DNA of 64,000 bases from Chrysochromulina parva. Its lineage: Eukaryota > Haptophyta > Prymnesiales > Chrysochromulinaceae. The stretch covers positions 1 through 64,000 of the forward strand of contig PJAB01000002.1 of the NCBI GenBank assembly GCA_002887195.1, read 5' to 3'. A program made the translations under genes and the position numbers. The notes under the pieces are model-generated. The model was not told the DNA's origin and made no database searches. It saw nothing but the letters and a program-made list of their open reading frames with translations. Each line of letters opens with the position of its first letter. Positions within the stretch are counted from its first letter, which is position 1. Below are positions 27,876-37,700 of the stretch, piece by piece.

Positions 27876-30800
27876 CTAGCGCCGAATCTTGTACATGCCC
27901 GCGCTCAGCTCGAGCTTGCCGTCCTCGACGAGGCGCTGAAGGAAGCGTTGCAGCTCGGCCTCGGAGCGATCATACCCGCGGTCGCCGCCCGAGGCGGGCA
28001 CGAACATGCGCAGCATGTTATTTATGCGCGCCAACGGCAGCTCCGTCAGGTTGGTGAGCATGCCGATGACGTACTGCTCGTACACACGCATCTCCGCATC
28101 GAGCTGTGCCTCGGCCGCGCCGCCGCCGGCGCCCTCCTCCTCGTCGTCCTCGCCGCCCGGCCGCCCCTCGCCACCCTTGCCAAGGTGCGTCGGCGCCTCA
28201 TAGTTGACGTCGCCGTCGGCGGTGCGCCCCTTTTCGAGGATGAAACCACGGTTGATCCAGAGAGCCAGCCGCTTCTTAAGCGTCTGAGCGTCCACCTTGA
28301 GCTTGGCGCTGAGCGTACGCAGCGACCATTGGGGCTGCGTGCCGAAGGCATCGAGGATCGTGGCATGCAACGGCGAGCAGCGCACGTTCTTCACGGTACG
28401 GTCGGCAAAGGTCACGTCGAGCGTCACCATGCCCAGGGCAGGCTTCCAGACGAGCTTGCGAGGGGCCTTGATGTGCATGTACCTGATGAGGGGCGCCATC
28501 AGAGGGGATCAGGGACGCACTCGGGGGCCATTCGGGGAGGCAAGCAGGGGCCTGATGAGGGGCGCCATCAGAGGGGGTCAAGGACGTAATCAGGGGCCCT
28601 CGGGGAGGCAATCACGGTCCGTGAGCGTACTGCTTCTCGTAGCGCGCCATCTCGCTCACGAGCGCCGCGGGCAGCTCAAACGTCTCATTGGCGAGCGCGG
28701 GCCAGCACAGGCGCGACACGATCGTCGCATCGAGGACGCGAGCCGAGCCGTCGTCAAAGTGCTGCTGGATCGCGCGCGTGTTGCGCTTGGACTCGGCGAT
28801 GTCCTTGAGCATCACCTCGCATTGCGATAGGGCGGTCTCGCCGAAGCGCTTCTTGAGCAGCTCGAGGTTGCGCACCTGTGGATGAGGGAGGCGACATGGG
28901 AGGCACTCTTCGGCAACCCTTGGCAATCGGTGAGCGTCGGGAAGCCATCCGTGGCATGCGCACCTGTGGATGAGGGAGGCAATCAGTGGCAATCAGTGGC
29001 AATCAGTGGCAATCAGAAGCGCTTCTTGAGCGTCGGGAAGCCATCCGTGGCATGCGCACCTCGCGGTCCGTGTCGTAGTCCGAGGCGGTGAGCAGCTTGT
29101 CCGCGAGCATATTGCGGAACTCATTGACGAAGAGCGCGCGGGAGCCATAGATGTTGACGAGTCGCGAGAGCACATCGGCGTTGCGCCGGGCACTCGGGCG
29201 AGACGGGTCTGCCTGGATAGGATCGGGCTGCCACGCAAGCATCGTGGCTTCGTCCGCCTTGGCCTCCTCGGCATCGGCCGCGTCGTACAGGCTGCCGTCC
29301 GCGCCGCCATCGTCCGTGAGGAGCTCGGCTTCGCTTCCCGTATTCTCAAGCAGCTCTGAAGTCTCCGGGTCCGTGAGGGAGGTGACGATCTGCCGAATCG
29401 TATCAGGGCGCGCCTTGAGGTACGCACGCACGCGCTCGGAGACGGCCTCGAGCTTGACGCCACTCGGGTCAAGGCAACTGAGCGCCTTGATCGCGGACAC
29501 GTACCTGTGGGGACGCGGGGCGCCGTGGTGAGCACGTGCATGCACGGCACGCGTGCAGGCTCCGGCGTGGGTCGTGGACACGTACACTTGGATGATGTTG
29601 GCCGTGTCGACGCCTGGAAGGAGCAGTCGCGCCTCGATTGCCGCGGAGAGGGCCCTCACCTGTGGGGAAGAGGGCGCGCCGTGGTGAGCACATGCATGCA
29701 GTCGCGCCTCGATTGCCGCGGAGAGGGCCCTCACCGCGTCCGAGTGCTGCTGGGTGTGGCTCAGGCACTCCCTCAGGTCGAGGATCGCGGGCATCGAGTC
29801 GGGGAAGTCGACGATCAGATCGAAGAGCTCTCCGATGCGCAGCGAGCCGAGCGCCTGTCGAAGGAAGAACTACAGCCGCGAGCCACGCAAGGGTGTGAAC
29901 ACGCCAGAGTATGAACAGTGACCGCCCGCAGCAATCAGGGGCAATCACGCAAGGGTGTGAACACGCCAGAGTGTGAACAGTGACCGTCCGCAGCAATCAG
30001 GGGCAATCACGGGTCTTCCGAGGGGGCATCAAAGGGACCATCCGACGCAACCCGACGCACTCCGACGCAACTCGACGCACTCCGACGCAACTCGACGCAC
30101 TCGTCCGCGCACCTGGAGCCGCGCGAGCCAACGGCTCATCTCGGGCGTCTCTGGCGCCATCGGCGGCGCGTTGGGCATGAGCACCGCGCGCAGCCAACGC
30201 GCGACGCTTGAGTGGACCCAACTGAGGATGTGCTGCAGGTACGGCGTGTCGAAGCGCTTGGCGCACGTGCGCAGCAGCGCCGCGTGCAGCCGCCCGTGGA
30301 GCACAGTCGATAGCGTAGGCTCCACCAACGGGAGCCAGCGAAGTTGGTGCAGCTGGGCGGAGCACGCGCGCAGCGCCTCGGCGGCGGCGGCGGCGTCGAC
30401 GCCCATGTTCTCGTCCTCGTCCTCGTCCTCGCCCTCAGCGCGCTCGTCGGCGTCCCACGCAACCACCTCCTCTTCGCCCTCCTCCTCGCCCTCCTCCTCG
30501 TCGCCATGCGGAGCGCTACGCTGAGCGCCCCCCACAGCGCTCGCGGGCGGAGGGGGCTCTCGCATGTCGATCACCGAGCGGTGCCAGCAGACCGTCAGCC
30601 ACCAGGATAAGGCAGCTTGCGTGGGCGCGCGAGAGAGCACGAGCGCGTGCAGCGTCTCGAGCACCTCGTTGAACATAATCTTCCTCGGCGGAACGGCACC
30701 GACGGCGACGCGGGCGGGAGGGGCGCCGCCGGGCGCCATGCCGGGCGCCATGGACCGCCAACCGTACTCCTCGAGCACCGAGACCATCGTGAGCTGCGCG

Positions 30801-31240
30801 CCCACGTACGCGGAGAGCTCGTGCGTGGCGGCGAAGAAGGCGGCCTGGATGCGCCGCTGCACAGCGGCGGAGCTGCGCACACCCGGCGCCACAGCCGGCA
30901 GCTCGCGGTAGTGCCGCCAGAAGCGAGGCACAGCGTGGTTGAACAGCCGCTCGCGCACGCCCTCCATGAACCACGCCTTGAGCAGCCCGTACATGTTGCG
31001 ATCGACGACCAGGTCGAGGTGCGCGCGCATCGCAGGCTCCTCGGCGCAGCGCCGCACGAACGCGGGTGATGCCGTCGGGCTGGCCATAATCTCCTGCTGC
31101 GACTGCACGATCGACCGCACGATCACGGTCCAGGAGGCGGTGGTCTCGATCAGCTCGGGCGTCCACTGCTCCGGGTGCTCGCGCTGGTGCTTCTCGGCGT
31201 CGCCCCAGGGCTGGGACGGGTTGAAGACGGCAAGAGGCAT
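27876..31240 (-). CDS. APC2: Anaphase-promoting complex subunit 2 (cullin-like), six exons
   Basis: APC2 is the cullin scaffold that binds the RING subunit Apc11 in the APC/C ubiquitin ligase. Exons: 30113-31240, 29735-29854, 29586-29659, 29060-29504, 28616-28875, 27876-28482; they sum to 2634 bp, exactly 878 codons. Family blocks: LRIGELFDLIVDFPDSMPAI (exon 2), IEARLLLPGVDTANII, LDPSGVKLEAVSERVRAYL, IRQIVTSLTD, then the cullin core NIYGSRALFVNEFRNMLADK and LELLKKRFGE, and the winged-helix end IGMLTNLTELPLARINNMLR ... LVEDGKLELSAGMYKIRR, which binds Apc11/E2. An acidic insertion lies near residue 260. All five introns contain internal duplications (see findings). Its ATG is 149 bp from that of the divergent coiled-coil gene. 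Confidence 0.95.
28483..28615 (-). repeat. APC2 intron 5: two tandem units ending in CTCATCAG
   Basis: 133-bp intron (CC|GTGATTGCC ... CTCATCAG|GTACATG). It splits into 64-bp and 69-bp related halves, each containing TTGCCTCCCCGA and ending CTGATGGCGCCCCTCATCAG, a usable acceptor. Confidence 0.85.
28876..29059 (-). repeat. APC2 intron 4: two tandem intron-like units
   Basis: 184 bp made of units of 96 bp (28964-29059) and 88 bp (28876-28963). Both start GTGCGCATGCCACGGATGGC and end CCTCCCTCATCCACAG, and exon 5 itself starts GTGCGC. The first unit also carries GCTCAAGAAGCGCTTC, a 16-bp copy from within exon 5, and four repeats of CTGATTGCCA. Confidence 0.9.
29505..29585 (-). repeat. APC2 intron 3: related core and exon-start duplication
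   Basis: 81-bp intron (CAAGT|GTACGTGTCC ... CCCCACAG|GTACGTGTCC). Intron and exon 4 share their first 10 bases exactly and 14 of 16. The core GCATGCACGTGCTCACCACG matches that of intron 2 (25 of 27 over the aligned core). Confidence 0.9.
29660..29734 (-). repeat. APC2 intron 2: first 37 bp duplicate the downstream exon start
   Basis: 75-bp intron (GCG|GTGAGG ... CCCCACAG|GTGAGG). Its first 37 bases are identical to the first 37 bases of exon 3. The remaining 38 bases are a core beginning ATGCATGTGCTCACCACGGC and ending CCCCACAG. Confidence 0.9.
29855..30112 (-). repeat. APC2 intron 1, built of 20-bp and 62-bp tandem repeats
   Basis: 258-bp intron (CAG|GTGCGC ... CGACAG|GCGC). Its 5' part has three copies of a unit near GAGTGCGTCGAGTTGCGTCG. 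Its 3' part has two 62-bp copies beginning GTGATTGCCCCTGATTGCTG, differing at two positions. Confidence 0.85.
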
Positions 31241-31389
31241 CGCTTCTCTCCCGATACACTACGAGTAGGCGGCGCTGCTGCTGATCCCGCGAGGCAAACC
31301 CCACAGGCCCCAAAAAGGCGTGCGTGGGAGGCGCTTCTATCCCTTCGCCGACTTCAACTCCTGTTCATCGAAAAGAAAGCATCGACATA
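31241..31389. promoter_or_regulatory. Bidirectional promoter, APC2 and coiled-coil genes
   Basis: 149 bp between divergent ATGs. No TATA box apparent. Inference from layout. Confidence 0.4.
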
Positions 31390-32931
31390 ATGTGTCGCAC
31401 GGATCTCCTCGCGGAACGAAACTCAAACTCGATGTCAGAGGCGCCGACTGACGAGATCACCCGCCTGCAGAGCACGGTGAGGTCGCAAGCCGCGGAGCTG
31501 CGCTCGCAAGCCGCGGAGCTGCGCCGCGCCCGCATTGAGGCCACCGCCTCCGCGGCGCGACTCGAGGCGCTCGGCACGCTCATCAAGCAGCAGCAGCAAC
31601 TCGCATCCGAGTTGCAGATCCGACTTATGGGTGCCAAGCTGCCCCAGCCCGCGCTCGCGATGCCGGATCCACCGAAACCAGCCGATGTCGCATCCACCGC
31701 TTCGGCGCACCTCGATGCTGCCCAAGCCTCGCTCGCGCAATGCGTGCTCTCGCTCGCCGCAGGTGGCACATCTGACAGTCCAGCATCCGTCAGCAAGCGG
31801 CTACCACCGCCGCCGAGCGATGCGGACGCCTCGGACAGCGAGGGCGTCGACGAGGTCGACGACTTGAGCATACGCCTCGTCGCTGCGCTGCGAGCGTGCT
31901 CGTCGCTCAAGCAGATGGTGCCGCTCGCCGAGGCGGCGGCCGTGCAGCGATGTGACGAGCAGCGCGCTAGGCATCAGGCAGCTTCTGAGCGAGTGAGCCG
32001 CTCGGAGGCGGAAGCGCGCCGGCTGCTCACAGAAACCCATCAGCTGCGCGCCTCCGTGCGGTTGCTGCGCGAGCAGCTCAAGGCCGCCGCCCATTCACAC
32101 GCCACCGAGCTCACCGTGGTGCACTCGGAAATGCGGCAGCTGAGGCTCGCCCTATCGACGGCGTTGCGGCGACCGAAGCCAAACGGCCTGGTGACGAAGC
32201 CCAACGGCCTGGCGACGCCGGCGACCTCGCGGCAGCACTTGGCGTCGAGGAGCACGCCCGCGGCACAGTTGGCCGAAGACGACGACACGGGCGCCTCCGC
32301 AGCAGGCCTCGAGCAGCCCGCAGCAGCAATGAGCACCCTGGACTTCCTGGACTCGCTCGCAGACGACCAGCCGGAGGACGCTCAGGAGGACGCGACCCTC
32401 CTCGCGCCCAGGGGCCGGGGCGGCGGCGTCGGCGCGCTCGGTGGTGCCCCTGCCGGCCCTCGTGATGAGGGTGAGCTGAGCCATGCGGAGGACAAGACCG
32501 CGGACCTGGAAGCGTTCGAGAACGATCGATTACTGGGCGCCGAGCTGACGTGGCACATCGCGGACGAGGAGGGCCTGGTGGGCGCCATGTTGGGCGCTTC
32601 GGTGGGCGCTATGGTGGGCGTGGAGCACATGCAGTCGCAGGCGCAGGCGGCCGCCCTCGCCAAGGCCGTCCTCGTCATGAGGGCGGCTGTACCTCCGGTG
32701 CCAGCACCGCTGGCTCCAGCACCGACGGCGCCCTTCTCGGCCGGTCGTCGAGCAGCGAAAGCGCCGCCATGGCGCGGGCCGCCTGATGTGATGCCCACGG
32801 GTGGCTCGTGCTTGGGCTCGGACACCCGCTGTGCGGGCGACGCGATCGACGTGATCGCGTCGCGCGATCCCGCCGTCGGGGTCTCGCGCCGGCTACTGCA
32901 CGGCGCCAATCTGTGGGGCGCGTCCTCGTGA
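31390..32931 (+). CDS. Coiled-coil protein of unknown function
   Basis: 513 residues from the ATG at 31390; a codon-22 upstream extension would need a GTG start. Not recognised. Residues about 20-85 are a heptad-like coiled coil containing a tandem SQAAELR duplication, and about 165-265 form a second long helix (ERVSRSEAEARRLLTETHQL). Between them lie acidic Ser/Pro linkers. A small duplication KPNGL(V/A)T is at about 275. The last 150 residues hold a hydrophobic Gly-rich segment (GLVGAMLGASVGAMVGVEHM) that is too polar-flanked to be confidently transmembrane, then a Pro-rich tail. A scaffold or cytoskeletal role is possible. It shares a promoter region with APC2, which hints at cell-cycle-linked expression but proves nothing. 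Confidence 0.65.
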   Translation: MCRTDLLAERNSNSMSEAPTDEITRLQSTVRSQAAELRSQAAELRRARIEATASAARLEALGTLIKQQQQLASELQIRLMGAKLPQPALAMPDPPKPADVASTASAHLDAAQASLAQCVLSLAAGGTSDSPASVSKRLPPPPSDADASDSEGVDEVDDLSIRLVAALRACSSLKQMVPLAEAAAVQRCDEQRARHQAASERVSRSEAEARRLLTETHQLRASVRLLREQLKAAAHSHATELTVVHSEMRQLRLALSTALRRPKPNGLVTKPNGLATPATSRQHLASRSTPAAQLAEDDDTGASAAGLEQPAAAMSTLDFLDSLADDQPEDAQEDATLLAPRGRGGGVGALGGAPAGPRDEGELSHAEDKTADLEAFENDRLLGAELTWHIADEEGLVGAMLGASVGAMVGVEHMQSQAQAAALAKAVLVMRAAVPPVPAPLAPAPTAPFSAGRRAAKAPPWRGPPDVMPTGGSCLGSDTRCAGDAIDVIASRDPAVGVSRRLLHGANLWGASS

Positions 32932-33524
32932 GCGTCATCGTGAGCGTCATCGTGAGCGCCAAAAGGCCGGACTGAAGTGAACCCGACAACGGCGAGAAGG
33001 TCAGATAGGCGCGGATCGGATGCTGCGCCGCGCGACGGCGAGGTGTCTCAGGCCGGGAGGTCCGCAGGTCAGAAGCGCGGCGGAGGAGTGAACTGCTGAA
33101 TTTCGTTGACGACTACGCGGCCCCGCCGACGCCACCTCGGTCCTCGCGGGCCGATCGAGAACAATATATATCATGTAGCCGATAGCCGCATAGGCCGGCG
33201 GCCATAGCGCGACCGCCGAGACGGCGCGCCGGACGGTCCCTGACGACTCAAGACACAGGCCCGCCCGGAGCACCACAAATATTCGGTTAAGTACACCAAA
33301 TTGAAAATTTTATACAAGAGCTGACCGCGCGCCATCGCTCTACTTGCATACTCACGGCCTCACCCGCAGATACTGTTCGGTTCTGTTCTCTGGACACAGT
33401 ATGCCGCACGTCCCCGCGCCGCTCTCGGGCGTCGGGCACGCACAGAGTCCACACATATCGCGGCCGCCACGAACCTTGCGGGTGCCATATCGGTCCGCAA
33501 TTCCACAGCGGCGCCATCACGTAC
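32932..33524. other. Convergent intergenic region
   Basis: Three copies of the 12-bp unit CGTGAGCGTCAT lie at about 32927-32960, starting at the stop codon of the coiled-coil gene. No gene seen in the rest. Confidence 0.5.
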
Positions 33525-34282
33525 TCAGTTGATGATCCGCGAGTCGGGCGCCACGGTGAGGCCGCTGAAGGTCATCATCTCAGGGCTCTGCGACTCGTGC
33601 GGGTGGCTCGGGCCCTTGTACACCTATGCGGCATGGAGGGCGAAGGGCGGTCGGGGATGAGCGCCGAGGGGCGGGTGGGAGGAGGGGAGGAGGGGATGGG
33701 GGAGGAGTGTGGGGCGGCCCGGTTCGATCCCCTCCCGAGAGAAGAGGCCTGAACACGCACCTTGAGGTGGCGGAAGAGGTTGCGGCCGTGCGAGTTCTTC
33801 GGCAGCATGCCGACGATCGCCTTCTCGACGATGCGTTCGGGAATGCGCGCCTGCAGCTCTTCGAAAGTCTCGATCGTCATGCCGCCAGGCCGACCCGAGT
33901 GCCGCCGGTAGAACTTATCCTTCGCCTTGTTGCCCGTCACAATGACCTTCTCACAGTTGACAATGATGACGGCATCGCCCACGTCCGCGCCGTGCGTGAA
34001 GGTGGCCTTGTGCTTGCCGAGCAGGAGCTTGGCCGCCTCCGACGCCATGCGACCGAGGCGCAGCCCCTCGGCATCGATCACCACCCATTTTTTGTTGGCG
34101 ACCACCATGTCGGCCGCCTTGGGAAACCACGTCTTCTGGGCAGCGGTGGGCTCGAGCGAAGCGACGCCCTCCTCCATGGTGACGCGCGCGTCGCGTGTCT
34201 GCTGCTGCGGAACGGACGCGCACCGCGGCGCGACCAAGGGCGTCGGCGCGAACGCCAGCATCGTGTAGGCGAGAGCCAGCAT
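33525..34282 (-). CDS. rpl13: Plastid-targeted 50S ribosomal protein uL13 (L13), one intron
   Basis: Two exons, 33761-34282 and 33525-33623, joined over a 137-bp intron (AAG|GTGCGTG ... GCATAG|GTGTAC); 206 residues. Core motifs are those of bacterial-type L13: [60 protein letters not shown], and [31 protein letters not shown], the last spanning the splice join. Without splicing the conserved HP(H)xxQ tail would be lost. The N-terminus ([15 protein letters not shown]) is a signal peptide with an Ala|Phe-Ala-Pro site, then a transit peptide, matching import into a complex red plastid. Codon use is strongly biased, as expected for a ribosomal protein. A second in-frame Met at residue 8 is possible. 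Confidence 0.95.
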
Positions 34283-34791
34283 GGGAGACGGAAGGGACAG
34301 GACGTGTCGACGGAGAGCGCTGCTCGTCAGCGAGATCGCCCATTTTCCCACAGGTGCAAACCTTGACCTACTCGCCCCGACGAACAACGACAATAGTCTG
34401 CACTAATAAGCACTACTTTGAATGCCTGTCTAGGAACCTAGTAACTCTGTATCCAAGATTTTTTGTGATGAGCGCTAAAACGAATTCCGAAACGACCTCG
34501 CCAATTCGCAACGCGAAAAAGTTGTGTTGGAGAGACCAAAAGGTGCCCACTCCCGCTGCCCATGCTGCTGCTGACGCGCGGCCTGGTGGAGGCGCGATCG
34601 ATCGCTCCCGCAGGCGGCGTGCACGCACGACGCTCTGCCGAGGCCTATTCTCGCAGCAGCCGCCAGCTCTCGCGCCCCGGAGACGCTGCTCCGGCACACT
34701 GCGCCGCACGCCGAAAGCGCTACGAAGGCTCTGCGCTGACTGTGTTGCCTGCCCTGTCACCTCGCGCGCAGTAACCTAGCTTACTACAACA
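34283..34791. promoter_or_regulatory. Divergent upstream region, uL13 and giant repeat gene
   Basis: 509 bp with no credible ORF. A less GC-rich stretch at 34380-34520 is the likely shared regulatory zone. Confidence 0.4.
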
Positions 34792-37700
34792 ATGGGTCGC
34801 GCTCCGAACCGTCGTGATCTTGGCGCTGAGCCCGGCCCGTATCCCACCGTGGGCGCCGCTGGAAAGGTGCAGTCGCGCAAGCCTCCGCCGCTGCCGCACG
34901 GCAAGAAGCCTCTGCCTGAGCCTATCTATGAGACTTCCTTCAAAGTGACGGGCATCGCCCCGTCCGTTCCGGACAAGCCGACGGTGCCCCCGAAGAAGAA
35001 GTCGATTGCGGGCAAGCAGACGCCAGGCATCTCGGAGGATGTGGCTGTTGGCGTTGCCTTCCTGCCGGGCAAGAAGCAGATTGACATGTCGCACGCGCAG
35101 ACCGAGGGTCTCGTGCAGAACGGCAACCCTGGCATGCCGGCGCAGGTGCCCGTGCCCATGGACGCCGCGGGCAACTCGTCCGTCTCGCTCGCCGCGCACC
35201 AGGGTGTGCCGCTCGCGCAGATTGCCGACACGAGCAACTCGCGCAAGAAGAATGTCTTCAATGGCAACCACTCGACCGTCGACTCGGTCGTCTTCGGCTG
35301 CGACATTGATGATACCAGCCACGCTGACAAGCGCGACTTCACTGGCGCGGCGGGCAACCTGTCGTCGACCGCCGACTACCACGGCATCTTCGCCGAAAAC
35401 CAGTCCGAGTACGAGACGAAGAACAAGGCGTTCGCCATGCGCTCGGTCGCTGACACGCTCATCTTCAACCGCGACACCGACGGCATGGACGCCTTCACCG
35501 ACCCCCGTGACTTCGAGGGCGCTGCGGGCTCTCGCTCGGAGTCACAGGCACTCTCGGGCCTCTTCTCGGAGAAGGTGGACAAGGTGTCCTTCGAGGACAT
35601 CCCGCACGCCAAGTTCGCGCCCCCCGGCCTCCGCAAGGTCGACTCGATGGGCTCGCGCGCTGAGGAGATCATCTACTGCCGCAAGGAGTCGCTGGAGGAC
35701 ACCGACTACATCGAGAAGCCCTACTACCAGGGCGCCGCGGGCGAGTCGTCGGTCCAGGCGGACAAGCGCCTCGCGCGTGAGCTGCTTGCGAGCAAGGTGA
35801 AGCTGAAGTCGGGCACCTCCAAGGCCGACAAGCTCATCTTCGGCCACGACCTCGACAACTCCGAGGCGGACGACGCGTACGAGGCCATGCTCTATTCGGG
35901 AGCGGGCACGCGCTCGGACATTGGCTTCAACCCGTACGACGTGACCACGCGCACGACGTCCAAGCTCACCGACTCGCAGGTGTACGGCTTCAACTGCGTC
36001 GTGGGCACCGACATCGACGGCGACAAGGTCGACGACCCGCGCGACTTCACCAACTATGCGGGCAACTCGACCAAGTACCTCTCCGAGCGCGAGATGTCGA
36101 CCTTCGACATCACGAAGCGCGAGTCGGCCGTTGGCGCGGGCTCCTCGGTGGTCAACCCGTCCGAGGCGGATGAACTCATCTTCGGCGGCCGCAACCTCGA
36201 CAAGTCGGGCGAGGACAAGCGCGACTTCGAAGGCGCTGCCGGCCACGGCGCGCGCCTCAACCTGCGCAACCCATACGACATCACGACCAACCCGCCCAAG
36301 CGTCTGGCCAACCCGATCATCTCGAACCAGTCGATGGACGCGACGGCCGACAAGGTCATCTACAACCACGAGGTGGGCGGCAAGGACAAGATTTCGGTCC
36401 CCTACTCGGGCTCCATTGTCGACATGCGCTCCATGGAAGGCGAGTTCGCGGGCAAGCGCGGCGCGCTCCTCGACAAGAAGAGCGAGCAGGAGCGCCAGGC
36501 GGAGCGCGTGTACAAGCACCTCGTCGCTGAGAAGGGCTTCGACCTGATCCGCGGCGAGCACTCGTCCATTGTGCCCGGCCTGATCGCGCAGAACGCGTCA
36601 AAGTTCATTGGAACGGCTGGTGTTACCTCGGCCGATCTCGACTACCGCAAGGCCGAGGATCACAAGCGCGCGGCTGAGCAGATCCGCGACATGGTGCCCG
36701 ACCCGAACCAACCGCCGGGCGAGAAGGAGATCAAGCCGGCGCGCAAGGCCGAGTACGCTCGCATGCACAAGTCCACAACCGGCCAGGTCGTCTTCATGCG
36801 CAAGATCTCGGACAAGGACGACGGCCAGGGCAACATCGAGCTCGACAACTCGTTGTACGAGGGCCACGCGGGCCTCACCTCGGACAAGCTCGCCAACCTC
36901 AAGATGGCGGACATCTCTGCCGCGGAGGAGTGGGGCCTGGGCCACGTGCCCGAGGGTGTCCACATGGGTGCCGCAGGCCGCATCGGCTCGACAGCCGAGT
37001 ACGAGGCCAAGTCTCGCCGCGCGATCGTCGAGAATGCCCACGGCGACGAGGTCGCCGGCATCGACAAGGCCGCGCTCGCCTTTGACTACACGCACATTGA
37101 GGAGGATGTGGCGCAGAGGGCTATTGCCAAGGACGCGAAGCTGCGCTCGATGGGCACGGTCGCCGCGCGCGCCGCCTTCCGCCACCACTCGCAGTCCGAG
37201 CGCGTCGGCCAGGTCGTCTTCGGCCAGAAGCCAATGGCCGACCCGAGCGGCGGCTTCGGCAACGCGTGGGGCGTGGGCGAGCACGACCGCCTCACGGACG
37301 CGTCATACCTGCGCGGCACGATCACCGCGGCGAACGAGGAGCACTTCGAGACTGCGGCGGGTCTCTCGTCGCCCGATGTGTACCACGATCTGCAGCATAA
37401 GCTCGACGACAAGCCGGCTAAGCCACGCCTGCACATGATGTCCGACGTGGACGAGGTCGTCTTCGGCCACGACGTGGACATGTCGTCGCAGTACGAGCAC
37501 ATCCGCACCAAGATCACAGGTGCGGGCAAGAACTCGAAGGCCATCGTCGAGGACAAGCACTGGCGCCGCCGCGATGTGGCGCGCGCCGACAACGCGGGCA
37601 CTGTCGACGACGTCGTCTTCCACCACGATGTCGACTACACCGACAAGATGTCCTCGGCCGCCTCGCAGCACTTGTACCAGAACGCGGCGGGCGCCTCGTC

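Noticed and set aside
28483..30112. Regular repeats resembling a CRISPR array
   Set aside because: They are tandem repeats inside spliced introns of a eukaryotic gene, with no uniform spacers or cas genes.
33715..33740. GGTTCGATCCC, a tRNA T-arm-like sequence
   Set aside because: Lies in the uL13 intron with no matching A box, anticodon arm or acceptor stem.
34413..34760. Minus-strand ORF in the uL13 upstream region
   Set aside because: No domain or codon bias; lies where the divergent promoters are expected.
35542..36561. 339-codon minus-strand ORF inside the giant repeat gene
   Set aside because: Shadow frame produced by strong C-ending codon bias on the other strand; Val/Leu/Arg-rich with no domain.
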